Source: a virus | Direction: 5' to 3' (one strand) | Virus record (IMG/VR): IMGVR_UViG_3300036715_002609 | Coordinates: 1 to 24,853 of that record | DNA: 24,853 bases | Shown here: piece by piece, positions 7,826 to 14,917 of the stretch | How the letters are laid out: every line of letters begins with the position of its first letter | Numbering within the stretch: position 1 is the stretch's first letter | The notes under the pieces: model-generated | What the model saw: only the letters and a program-made list of their open reading frames with translations | Told to the model about the DNA's origin: nothing | Databases searched by the model: none | Translations under genes and position numbers: made by a program

Positions 7826-8401
7826 ATGTTAGATATTGGTAGAGATAAGTTAGACAATACACTTTTTCTTGTAAAGAATGGTCAGAATATAGCAAACAGA
7901 ATAATTAATGCATTTGATTTAGAAGGTATTAATTGTTTGTTTATATCACATTCATATAAGTATGGTTCATTAAGACCAAATTGTTCAACTAAATACTACA
8001 ATACTTATTATGAAGAAATACCTGAATTATTGGTAGGTAATTTATTTAGAGTTGATGTTATAATTATTAGTGTTGATAAGAATTATCCAATTATTTTACA
8101 ATCAGTTAGAACAATAACAGATTTACCTATCATATTTATTGGTAATGATTTTGAAGATTTTTCATATACAAAAAGATATGTCAATGATTTTAAATATATT
8201 TATGAAATGTATAAGGATAATGGTGGAGTTTATTCTAATATTATGTCACAAATGGATGAAAATAAATGGGAAGAAAACTTTTTAACATCATCATATATAA
8301 AAGATATTAAAAATGATTGGGTAACAACATTAAAAGATTTAATAACAGAATATCATAGAGATAAAAAAATAGAATTAATATTAAAAAAGAAAGAAGAATG
8401 A
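7826..8401 (+). CDS. Hypothetical protein (191 aa)
   Basis: I do not recognise this protein. The ATG follows the metalloprotease stop by one base and the stop overlaps the next start (ATGA at 8398-8401), so it is translationally coupled on both sides. The middle has alternating hydrophobic strands (VDVIIISVDKN, DLPIIFIGNDF) suggesting an alpha/beta fold like a receiver or Rossmann-type domain, and the C-terminus is lysine-rich. I see no catalytic motif that would fix a function. Confidence 0.75.
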   Translation: MLDIGRDKLDNTLFLVKNGQNIANRIINAFDLEGINCLFISHSYKYGSLRPNCSTKYYNTYYEEIPELLVGNLFRVDVIIISVDKNYPIILQSVRTITDLPIIFIGNDFEDFSYTKRYVNDFKYIYEMYKDNGGVYSNIMSQMDENKWEENFLTSSYIKDIKNDWVTTLKDLITEYHRDKKIELILKKKEE

Positions 8402-8826
8402 AAAAAACTTATGTGATTTTAAAGAAAGGATTTGAGTATGATGATAACATTTACACTGAAGTAGATGGTGGTAGACCATCATTAGTTGTATTTGACAAAG
8501 AAGAAGCAAATCAAAAAGTATATGAATTGAATATTCAAGAGTATAAACAACTTAACCTTACAGACTATGGTTATGGTATTGATGAAGTAATTAAAGTAGA
8601 TAAAGAAGTTTATCTTGATTTCAATAAGTCATTGGTTGAAAAGTATGGTGAGATTACAAAACAAGGAAGTTGGGATAAAACAGATTATAGACTACACCCA
8701 ATGGCAAATGATGAAGAATCTAAAAAGTATGCAAAGATGCTTGAAATATCTTTTTATGAAGTTGTTGAAACAGATTTAGATATGAAATCATACAGAGATA
8801 CTAAGATTAATTCAATCTTAGACTAA
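8398..8826 (+). CDS. Hypothetical protein (142 aa)
   Basis: I do not recognise this protein. It starts inside the preceding stop codon (4-nt ATGA overlap). It is acidic and lysine-rich with no membrane segment; EADGG-like and WDKTDYRLHP segments do not match a family I know. The asparaginase relic that follows is in the same reading frame immediately after the TAA, so the relic's junction falls exactly at the end of this gene. Confidence 0.72.
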   Translation: MKKTYVILKKGFEYDDNIYTEVDGGRPSLVVFDKEEANQKVYELNIQEYKQLNLTDYGYGIDEVIKVDKEVYLDFNKSLVEKYGEITKQGSWDKTDYRLHPMANDEESKKYAKMLEISFYEVVETDLDMKSYRDTKINSILD

Positions 8827-9094
8827 GCTGTTGCTACATCAACTGGTAGAAAAGGATTTGAAATTCCGGGAAGAGTTTCTGACTCGGCAACGGTTGCAGG
8901 AAATTACGCAAATGAATTTTGTGGCGTGAGTTTAACCGGAGTAGGAGAAGATATTGTTAGCAATGCTTAGGCTGCTAAAATTGTTACTCGTGTTATAGAT
9001 GTTTTTTCATTAGAAGTGGCTTTCACTAAAACCTTTTATGAATTAAAACCTATGATGGTTTTGTAGCGCAATTGCCATTGATATCCACAATATT
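8827..9094 (+). pseudogene. Relic of an isoaspartyl peptidase / asparaginase beta subunit
   Basis: The frame starting at 8827 reads AVATSTGRKGFEIPGRVSDS and goes on with AGNYANEFCGVSLTGVGEDI and then AAKIVTRV. I recall these as the nucleophile region and following strands of Ntn-hydrolase asparaginases (family ATSTGGKGFEIPGRVSD...ATVAGNYA...SCTGVGEDIV). It has an internal TAG (after VSNA), then two frameshifts near 9045-9068 before the family motif AIAID returns at 9068-9082. The N-terminal three-quarters of the enzyme and the last strands are missing. It is a dead fragment of a cellular gene, with visibly higher GC than its surroundings, probably acquired from a host. Confidence 0.72.
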
Positions 9095-9208
9095 ACTTGG
9101 ATTAGTGAACATTGGGAATGGATTTTTGGTGTCATATTAATACCACTAATTAAATGGTTATATGATGAATGGAAAAAGAGAAGAGAAGAAAATAAAAAGA
9201 AGGTGTAG
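9095..9208 (+). pseudogene. C-terminal remnant of a small single-span membrane protein
   Basis: In frame with the end of the asparaginase relic, 37 codons read ...EHWEWIFGVILIPLIKWLYD then a very basic/acidic tail KKRREENKKKV and TAG. This is one membrane span followed by a charged cytoplasmic tail, the shape of small phage holin-like proteins. No in-frame ATG exists, so the start was probably lost at the junction near 9094. The holin suggestion is only from shape. Confidence 0.4.
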
Positions 9209-9276
9209 TGATACATCTTTTTTATTTCTAAACTTTTGTCAATTTCTATATAAAAAGTAAAACAAATAAATATATT

Positions 9277-10512
9277 ATGGATAATATAAATTTAATAGAC
9301 TCATTCTCAGAGTTAAAAGATGTTAAAAACATTGATAAAGAGACAATGATTAAAGTAATGCAGGATGTATTTAGAACAATTATTACTAAAAAGTATGGTA
9401 GTTCTGATAATTTTGATATTATTGTTAATCCAAATAAAGGAGATTTAGAAATCTGGAGAAATAGAACTATTGTTGAAGATAATTATGAAGACTTTGATGA
9501 AAATATACATATTAAATTATCAGATGCTCATAAAGTAGAATCTGATTTTGAAGTAGGTGAAGATTTAACTGATGAAGTTAAGATAGCTGACTTTGGTAGA
9601 CGTTCTATATCATCAATTCGTCAAGTTTTAAAATCTAGAATTTTAGATATTGGTAAACAAAGTTTACAAGAAAAATATGAAGAAAGAATTGGTGAACTTA
9701 TTACTGGTGAAATTTATCAGATTTTAAGAAATCAAGTTATTATCTTAGATGAAGATGGTACTGAATTAATATTACCTAAGTCTGAGCAAATACCTTCTGA
9801 CTTTTTTAGAAAAGGTGATTCTGTAAGATCTATAATTTCAGGAGTTGAGATGAGAAATAATAACATTGTTATTTTATTATCAAGAACTTCAAATGAGTTC
9901 TTAGAGAAAGTATTTGAAATGGAAATACCTGAGGTATTTGATGGTTTGATTACGGTTAAAGGAATTACAAGAGAACCTGGTGTTAAAGCAAAAGTTGCAG
10001 TTGAATCATATGATGATAGAATTGATCCTGTTGGAACTTGTGTTGGAACAAAAGGAAGTAGAATTAATGCTGTTGTAAGAGAATTAAGAAATGAACACAT
10101 TGATATTATCAATTATACAACTAATAAATCATTGTATATTCAAAGAGCATTAAACTTAGCTAAGGCAAGTAACATTGAAATCAATGAAGAAAAGAAAAGT
10201 GCAAGTGTTTATATTGGTTCTGATCAAATTGCAATGGCAATTGGTAAAGGTGGTATGAATATTAGAATGGCAAGTAAACTAACTGGTTATAAAATCAATG
10301 TATTTGCAGATGACCATGATGTTGAAGATGTTTTATTAGAAGATTTCTCAGATGAAATTGATGGTTGGATTATTGATATATTCAAGAATATTGGATTTGA
10401 TACTGCTAAGAGTGTATTAAAGGCTGACTTTAATTACCTTGTTAAACAAACAGATTTGGAAGAAGAAACAATAAGAGAAGTTGTTAAAATATTAGAAGTA
10501 GAATTTAACTAA
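9277..10512 (+). CDS. nusA: Transcription termination/antitermination factor NusA
   Basis: NusA binds RNA polymerase and nascent RNA and tunes pausing, termination and antitermination. The 411-aa product has the length and order of Bacteroidota NusA: an N-terminal RNAP-binding domain (LIDSFSEL..., NPNKGDLEIWRNR, DFEVGEDL), an S1 domain (about 135-200, ending QIPSDFFRKGD), KH1 (DRIDPVGTCVGTKGSRI) and KH2 (AMAIGKGGMNIRMASKLTGY), then a short acidic C-terminal helical part (DTAKSVLKADFNYLVKQTDL). The GxxG loops of both KH domains are intact (GTKG and GKGG). It is much closer to host Bacteroidota NusA than to other phages' antiterminators, implying transfer from a host. A terminator follows directly. 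A phage-borne complete NusA is unusual. Confidence 0.95.
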   Translation: MDNINLIDSFSELKDVKNIDKETMIKVMQDVFRTIITKKYGSSDNFDIIVNPNKGDLEIWRNRTIVEDNYEDFDENIHIKLSDAHKVESDFEVGEDLTDEVKIADFGRRSISSIRQVLKSRILDIGKQSLQEKYEERIGELITGEIYQILRNQVIILDEDGTELILPKSEQIPSDFFRKGDSVRSIISGVEMRNNNIVILLSRTSNEFLEKVFEMEIPEVFDGLITVKGITREPGVKAKVAVESYDDRIDPVGTCVGTKGSRINAVVRELRNEHIDIINYTTNKSLYIQRALNLAKASNIEINEEKKSASVYIGSDQIAMAIGKGGMNIRMASKLTGYKINVFADDHDVEDVLLEDFSDEIDGWIIDIFKNIGFDTAKSVLKADFNYLVKQTDLEEETIREVVKILEVEFN

Positions 10513-10541
10513 AAAAAGAGACTCAAATGAGTCTCTTTTTT
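10511..10541. terminator. Bidirectional intrinsic terminator
   Basis: GAGACTC / GAGTCTC with an AAAT loop is flanked by seven As and by a T run. It sits between the convergent nusA and the nuclease gene. Confidence 0.9.
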
Positions 10542-11121
10542 ATTTAATGATATATAATCTAAAATTTGATGATTTTGGTCTTTCATTTAGAAAGTAATAC
10601 TTTTCTGTAACTCCATTATATTTAATAATCTTTAAGAAAGCATCTGGAACTGTTGCACCAGTGGGTAGTTTGATAGACTTATCTGAATATATAAGTTTTA
10701 TTTCAACATCAACACTATATTTTTTTGATAATTCTCTTTCATATACTTCAAGAAATCTCCAAGTACCTCTATTTAAGTATTGATCTTGTAGAGCGCAATT
10801 AAGATAAGTAAATGTTTTATATAACATTACTTTATCACAATTAAAATCAGCAGCTGGTGCTAAGTGTCCTTTATCATAAACATTATTTTCATAATCTTTT
10901 GCATCAGAAGTTTTATATTCTTTTTCTGTGTAAAAATCCATACCTTGTCTTGATGCATGACCATCAGGACATGAAACATGATATTTTATTCTTAAAGGTT
11001 GTTGTAATGTTTCTGAGTAACTTACTTCGAATATATCCGTTTTAACATAAACACTATCTCTTAATTGACTAAATGATAAAAGTGGTGATGTAAATAATAA
11101 TAAAAATAATATTTTTTTCAT
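10540..11121 (-). CDS. Exported DNA/RNA non-specific endonuclease (NUC1/EndoG-like)
   Basis: This 193-aa protein begins with a signal peptide (MKKILFLLLFTSPLLSFSQ), the SFSQ ending being typical of Flavobacteriia, so it should act in the periplasm or outside. The nuclease core is the beta-beta-alpha-metal motif YDKGHLAPA, with His86 in the position of the DRGH catalytic His, and LNCALQDQYLNRGTW, with Asn117 as the metal ligand and the conserved following Trp. About 190 aa is short for the family, but all core motifs are present. A phage nuclease with an export signal could degrade extracellular DNA or host DNA released at lysis, or act against competitors. An AT-rich TATATATA leader precedes the ATG. 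Confidence 0.85.
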   Translation of the reverse strand: MKKILFLLLFTSPLLSFSQLRDSVYVKTDIFEVSYSETLQQPLRIKYHVSCPDGHASRQGMDFYTEKEYKTSDAKDYENNVYDKGHLAPAADFNCDKVMLYKTFTYLNCALQDQYLNRGTWRFLEVYERELSKKYSVDVEIKLIYSDKSIKLPTGATVPDAFLKIIKYNGVTEKYYFLNERPKSSNFRLYIIK

Positions 11122-11140
11122 ATTTTAACTTTTTGTTTTT

Positions 11141-11158
11141 GTTATATATATAAAAAAA
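11141..11158 (-). promoter_or_regulatory. TTTATATATATAAC motif upstream of the nuclease gene
   Basis: On the minus strand a TATATATAAC element preceded by a T run lies about 20 nt before the nuclease ATG, resembling the recurrent TTAATATATAA element. Confidence 0.3.
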
Positions 11159-11204
11159 GAAAAATCAATATTTTCACTAACATTGACTTATGCTGATGAG
11201 AAAA

Positions 11205-11375
11205 TTAAATAGTAACATAAATAATAATCTTACCATGTTCTTTGATGAATTTCAATTCACCATAGTAACCTAATTCTATAGCTTTTTTTGTATAGGAATC
11301 ACATACATTATCAAAATCTTTATTGACAACTTTTACTTTTTCAATTCCTAATTTCTTTAATAATTGACTTTCCAT
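11205..11375 (-). CDS. Small hypothetical protein (56 aa)
   Basis: A clean 56-codon frame starts MESQLLKKLGIEKVKVVNKD and ends GKIIIYVTI. I do not recognise it. The alternation of basic and hydrophobic residues and the codon use resemble real genes here, and it fills most of the gap between the nuclease and the gene at 11430. The rest of this gap (11122-11204) holds only the nuclease leader and AT-rich sequence. Confidence 0.55.
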   Translation of the reverse strand: MESQLLKKLGIEKVKVVNKDFDNVCDSYTKKAIELGYYGELKFIKEHGKIIIYVTI

Positions 11376-11412
11376 AAATTATATATTTTATTCTACCTAT
11401 TCTGATTAAAAA

Positions 11413-11426
11413 TTTTAATATATAAT
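11413..11426 (+). promoter_or_regulatory. TTTTAATATATAAT motif immediately before a start codon
   Basis: The recurrent element ends 3 nt before the ATG at 11430. If it is a -10-like promoter, the transcript would be leaderless; it could instead be an unstructured initiation region. Confidence 0.35.
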
Positions 11427-11429
11427 GTT

Positions 11430-12296
11430 ATGAAAAGAATACAATACTTTAAATTATTTGAAAGTAGAACAGCAAGATTATCTGATGAAGAGTTTATAAA
11501 CTTGGTTAAAACTAAATGTAAAGATTTTTTAGCAAATCCAAAATATTTACAAAGAATAAAAGCATCATATGATGGGGATTATTCTTATATCAATCCTAAA
11601 TTATCACATAGAAATCCACTTATGAAAGAAGAGGGAGCAGGTGGTGTTTTTTCAAGTCATCATACTTTGTTGATGGATAACTTACCATCTTGGAAAGGTT
11701 TTCCTAAAAGAACACAATCTATAATTGGTTCAATTAATTTTGGATTTGAACCTTCATTTGGTGACCATTACTATTGTATAATTCCTTATGATGGTGCTAA
11801 CTTTGCAGTTGCACCTGATTGTGATTTATGGATTTCATCTTGTGAAATTTCAAATAATGAATATAAATTTGATGATTATTTTTCAGATTCATTTTCTCAG
11901 GCAAGAATATCAGATGATACATATGATGATATGATGAATGATATTCAAAAATTATATGATGATTATTTAGGTGGTAAAGAACATCAAGTATCAGTTTATA
12001 TTACTGGAATACTTAAACAGATGAAAGAAGATAATGTGAAAGATGTTAGATTAGCATTTAATGAATATTTTGCACCTGATAAGTTTAGAGGATTAGTAAC
12101 AAAAATTAATGGATTTACTCTTATGAATTATTCAGAAATTTCTAATATACCAGAAAAAGATTCTAATGATAATCTAATTAAATATGGTAATGAATTTTGG
12201 ACAGATTCAGAATGTTTAATAGTTTATTTAGGTGTTACTTCGAGTCCACATGATATTTATGAAAAATATAATAAGATTTTAGAATTGCTTTCTTAA
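11430..12296 (+). CDS. Hypothetical protein with capsid-targeting-like N-terminus (288 aa)
   Basis: I do not recognise the body of this protein. The first 12 residues, MKRIQYFKLFES, resemble T4 capsid-targeting propeptides, with LFE|S fitting the (L/I)xE cleavage rule, so it may be packaged in the head. The body contains GAGGVFSSHHTLLMDNLPSW, then FGDHYYCIIPYDG and an acidic middle. The GVFSSH...W layout is suggestive of an ADP-ribosyltransferase-like or toxin fold, but I cannot support that. The start is the first ATG after the TTAATATATA element. The frame is clean. Confidence 0.75.
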   Translation: MKRIQYFKLFESRTARLSDEEFINLVKTKCKDFLANPKYLQRIKASYDGDYSYINPKLSHRNPLMKEEGAGGVFSSHHTLLMDNLPSWKGFPKRTQSIIGSINFGFEPSFGDHYYCIIPYDGANFAVAPDCDLWISSCEISNNEYKFDDYFSDSFSQARISDDTYDDMMNDIQKLYDDYLGGKEHQVSVYITGILKQMKEDNVKDVRLAFNEYFAPDKFRGLVTKINGFTLMNYSEISNIPEKDSNDNLIKYGNEFWTDSECLIVYLGVTSSPHDIYEKYNKILELLS

Positions 12297-12344
12297 AGGT
12301 ATTTCAGGATTTACGTAAAAATTATCATTAAGATAAGTTTTTAA

Positions 12345-12564
12345 TTAATTTACAATGTAGTGGTCAGGAACTACTGTATTTTCATCTTCTTGACTCACCT
12401 TCTGGATAACTTGAACACTGAGCAGTATTTTGATTTTGTAGTTTAACAGAATCAAATGTTTTGACAACTTTAACTTCAAGGTTTTCATACTTATATAAAG
12501 TTGGTGTATTCTGTTCAGTTTCTTTAAACTCTAATATGAAATTATTGAATTTTCTGATAATCAT
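12345..12564 (-). pseudogene. Small gene with capsid-targeting-like N-terminus, frameshifted near its end
   Basis: From the ATG at 12562-12564 the frame reads MIIRKFNNFILEFKETEQNT and stops at 12382 after 60 codons with a poor-looking tail (CSSYPEGESRR). Shifting one base near 12425 gives a better continuation, SVQVIQKVSQEDENTVVPD, to TAA at 12345. The simplest reading is a gene of about 73 codons with one indel. The N-terminus resembles those of the proteins at 3972 and 11430 (ILE|F fits (L/I)xE). The function is unknown. Confidence 0.45.
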
Positions 12565-12578
12565 AAAAACAAAGATTA

Positions 12579-12596
12579 TTTTTTACTATATATAAA
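12579..12596 (+). promoter_or_regulatory. T-run plus TATATATAAA motif before the topoisomerase gene
   Basis: A TTTTTTACTATATATAAA element lies 3 nt before the ATG at 12600. It is similar to the recurrent AT element upstream of other genes. Confidence 0.3.
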
Positions 12597-12599
12597 ATT

Positions 12600-13169
12600 A
12601 TGATAACAGAAAAAACAATTTCAGAATTCCTATCAGAAGAGTATAAAGAATTTGCAATGTATTCAATTGAGGGAAGAGCAATCCCTTCGGTGGTTGATGG
12701 TTTCAAACCAACACAGAGAAAAATTATACACATTTCCAACCAAATATGGAAGACAGGAAGTGAGAAAAACTTAAAAGTGTTCCAGTTAGCAGGTAAAGTT
12801 GCATCTGATGCTTTTTATCATCATGGTAATTGCTTAGAATATGATACTGAAATAATTACTGCAGATGGTGTAATTATCAAAATTGGTGAATGGTGTGAAA
12901 AATACACTGATTTAAAATTAGATTTAATTTCATATGATGAGAATAGATGTGAGTATGTGAGTGGTGTTGGACATTCCCCAAGAGTAGGTACTATAACTAA
13001 TGAAGAATATGAGATAGAAATGGAGGATGGTTCTATTTTTAAATGTACTAATAATCATCCATTCTACACACAAAGAGGTTGGGTAAAGGCCAAGGATTTA
13101 ACAGAACAAGATGATATTAAAAGTTTTATTGATTACCATGATGATAAAATTATATCCAAATATATTTAA
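12600..13169 (+). CDS. 52: Type II topoisomerase medium subunit (gp52-like), N-extein plus split-intein N-half
   Basis: Residues 1-77 match the start of T4 gp52 / GyrA: AMYSIEGRAIPSVVDGFKPTQRK (T4 AMYTVENRAIPNMIDGFKPVQR) up to AFYHHGN. Cys78 (TGC at 12831) then begins an intein N-half of 112 residues: block A CLEYDTEIITADG and block B CTNNHPFYTQRGWVKAKDL, with the family TxxH replaced by TNNH and the following hydrophobic segment present. The frame ends at 13167-13169 shortly after block B, where natural split inteins end. The complementary half and C-extein are at 13637-14869. Spliced length is 77 + 370 = 447 aa, close to T4 gp52 (442). Cys as first residue and Asn-Ser at the other junction are splicing-competent. 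Confidence 0.92.
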   Translation: MITEKTISEFLSEEYKEFAMYSIEGRAIPSVVDGFKPTQRKIIHISNQIWKTGSEKNLKVFQLAGKVASDAFYHHGNCLEYDTEIITADGVIIKIGEWCEKYTDLKLDLISYDENRCEYVSGVGHSPRVGTITNEEYEIEMEDGSIFKCTNNHPFYTQRGWVKAKDLTEQDDIKSFIDYHDDKIISKYI

Positions 13170-13640
13170 AGATAAATGGATTTTAACACATAATAAATTT
13201 ATCAATGAATTAGGATATGATCCAAGATTACATGTTTTTGGGAATGCATCAAAAGAATCATTAAAAGTATTTGAACCTTTAATTGATTGGTGTCTAAATA
13301 ATGATATTTTAAATGATGATATTTTTATAGTATATCTAATAAAAAAGAATATTTTATTAGAAGTGAAGAAAGTGTATATTTTTATGACTTTGTTATAAAA
13401 AGTAAAAAAATAATAATAGAATTTAATGGTGTTGTATTTCATGCTAAAAGGGAACAACTCAATAAAAATGAATGGTTCAATCCTTTTACTAAAGAAAATG
13501 CAATAGATAATATAAATAGAACAAAGATTAAATATGATGTTGCTAAAAATAAAGGCTTTGATATTTTAGAAATATGGAGTGATGAAAATCATTGTGTGAA
13601 TGTAGAATTATGTAAAAAATTTATAAAAGATAAGTTATGA
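13138..13640 (+). pseudogene. Vsr-like (EDxHD-type) homing endonuclease between the intein halves, frameshifted
   Basis: A start at 13138 or 13141 opens a frame reading KDKWILTHNKFINELGYDP that stops at 13398. After one missing T in the T5 run at 13322-13326 it continues in another frame: YDFVIKSKKIIIEFNGVVFH and KGFDILEIWSDE, ending at TGA 13638-13640. This aligns by eye with the terminase-associated endonuclease (YDFVDIDKKKIIEYNGDEYH ... GYNILYIWD). The acidic residue after NG is Val here, so besides the frameshift the active site looks damaged. The TGA overlaps the ATG of the intein C-half (ATGA), and the start overlaps the intein N-half, the layout expected of a gene once translated in series. 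Confidence 0.78.
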
Positions 13641-14869
13641 AAATAAAATCAATAAAAAAAAGAATATTAGATGAACCTAAAAAATTTTACGATATAACAG
13701 TGGATAAATATCATAATTTTTTAATAGGTAGTAAATCTATGATAATTACACACAATTCAAGTCTTGAAAATACGATTGTTACTATGGCACAAAGATTCAA
13801 AAACAATGCTGCTTTATTAGAAGAAGATGGACAATTTGGTTCATTACGTTCACCACAACCTGGTGCGGCAAGATATATTGGTACTAAACTAAGTAATAAC
13901 TTTAGACTTATTTACAAAGACTTTGACTTATTAGATTATAAAGAAGAAGAAGGTGAGTCAATTGAACCAAGATATTTTTTACCAATCATACCAACAGTAT
14001 TATTAAATGGGTCAAGTGGTATTGCAGTAGGTTTTGCTTCTAATGTGTTAAACAGAGAGATTAAGAGTATAATTGACAGTTGTGGTAGAGTTTTAATGGG
14101 TAAAGGTCCAGGTGTCATTAAACCCTCTCTAAATGAATTTACAGGTGAGTTCATACAAGACAAAGAAAATAGTAAGAGATGGATAATAAGAGGTAGATTT
14201 CAAAAAACAAATACTACAACTATTAAGATAATGGAGTTACCACCATCAATGACTTATGAAAAGTATGAAGAGTTATTGGATAAATTGTGTGATAGTAAAG
14301 ATATTGTATCTTATGATGATAATTGTAAAGATAATATTGATTATACAATAAAGTTTAACAGATCTGTTTTAGAGAAGTTAGATGATGAGAAGATAATTAA
14401 ACTTCTTAAATTAGAAGAATCATCTACTGAAATATTCTCAACACTTGATGAGTTTGGTAAGTTAAAAATATTTGAAACATCAGAAGAGATTATAGAATAC
14501 TTTGTTAATTTTAGATTGACTTACTATTATAAGAGAAAAGATTTTCAATTAGCTAAATTAAATAGAGATTTAAAGATATTGAGTAATAGAGGAAGATTTA
14601 TTAAAGCTATACTTGATGAGAAACTTAAAATCAATAATGTTTCAAAAGATGAAATTATTGTTGGTATAGAAGAATTGAAGTTAGAAAAGATAGATGATTC
14701 ATTTGATTACTTATTAAGAATGTCTATCTACTCTCTAACAAAAGAACTATTTGAAAAGATGAAAAAGGACTTCACTGATAAAAAGGTTGAAATAAAGACT
14801 TTGGAAGAGACTGATCCTAAAGATATGTATCTATTGGACTTGAGTGAATTAAAAAAGAAATTCAAATAA
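13637..14869 (+). CDS. 52: Split-intein C-half plus C-extein of type II topoisomerase medium subunit
   Basis: Residues 1-40 are a classic split-intein C-half: FYDITVDKYHNFLI (block F) and MIITHN|S (block G, with terminal Asn and +1 Ser). From Ser41 the chain resumes topoisomerase: ENTIVTMAQRF, EDGQFGSLRSPQPGAARYIG (with the DNA-cleaving Tyr in AARY), YFLPIIPTVLLNGSSGIAVGF (T4 FYLPIIPTVLLNGVSGIATGY) and MELPPSMTYEKYEE. It ends at the length of T4 gp52 with a lysine-rich tail. The ATG overlaps the upstream endonuclease stop by 4 nt. Trans-splicing with the 12600 product should rebuild the full subunit; the insertion point is the conserved HG(N/D)|S near the active-site region. The ATPase partner subunit is not in this window. 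Confidence 0.93.
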   Translation: MKIKSIKKRILDEPKKFYDITVDKYHNFLIGSKSMIITHNSSLENTIVTMAQRFKNNAALLEEDGQFGSLRSPQPGAARYIGTKLSNNFRLIYKDFDLLDYKEEEGESIEPRYFLPIIPTVLLNGSSGIAVGFASNVLNREIKSIIDSCGRVLMGKGPGVIKPSLNEFTGEFIQDKENSKRWIIRGRFQKTNTTTIKIMELPPSMTYEKYEELLDKLCDSKDIVSYDDNCKDNIDYTIKFNRSVLEKLDDEKIIKLLKLEESSTEIFSTLDEFGKLKIFETSEEIIEYFVNFRLTYYYKRKDFQLAKLNRDLKILSNRGRFIKAILDEKLKINNVSKDEIIVGIEELKLEKIDDSFDYLLRMSIYSLTKELFEKMKKDFTDKKVEIKTLEETDPKDMYLLDLSELKKKFK

Positions 14870-14893
14870 TTAGATTATATTAAACTTTTGTAT

Positions 14894-14901
14894 TACTTTT
14901 G
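14894..14901 (+). promoter_or_regulatory. TACTTTTG -7-like box
   Basis: This matches TAnnTTTG and lies 16 nt before the ATG at 14918. No clear -33 box is visible at the right spacing. Confidence 0.4.
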
Positions 14902-14917
14902 TATAAATTATAGTGAT

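Noticed and set aside
12600-14869. Topoisomerase gene simply interrupted by two frameshifts in one contiguous intein
   Set aside because: The C-half begins with its own ATG at a typical split-intein length (40 aa) and overlaps the endonuclease stop by ATGA, which fits separate ORFs. A formerly contiguous intein remains a fallback.
14888-14917. Upstream TTG start for the nucleotidyltransferase
   Set aside because: The family-like start and the TACTTTTG box both favour the ATG at 14918.
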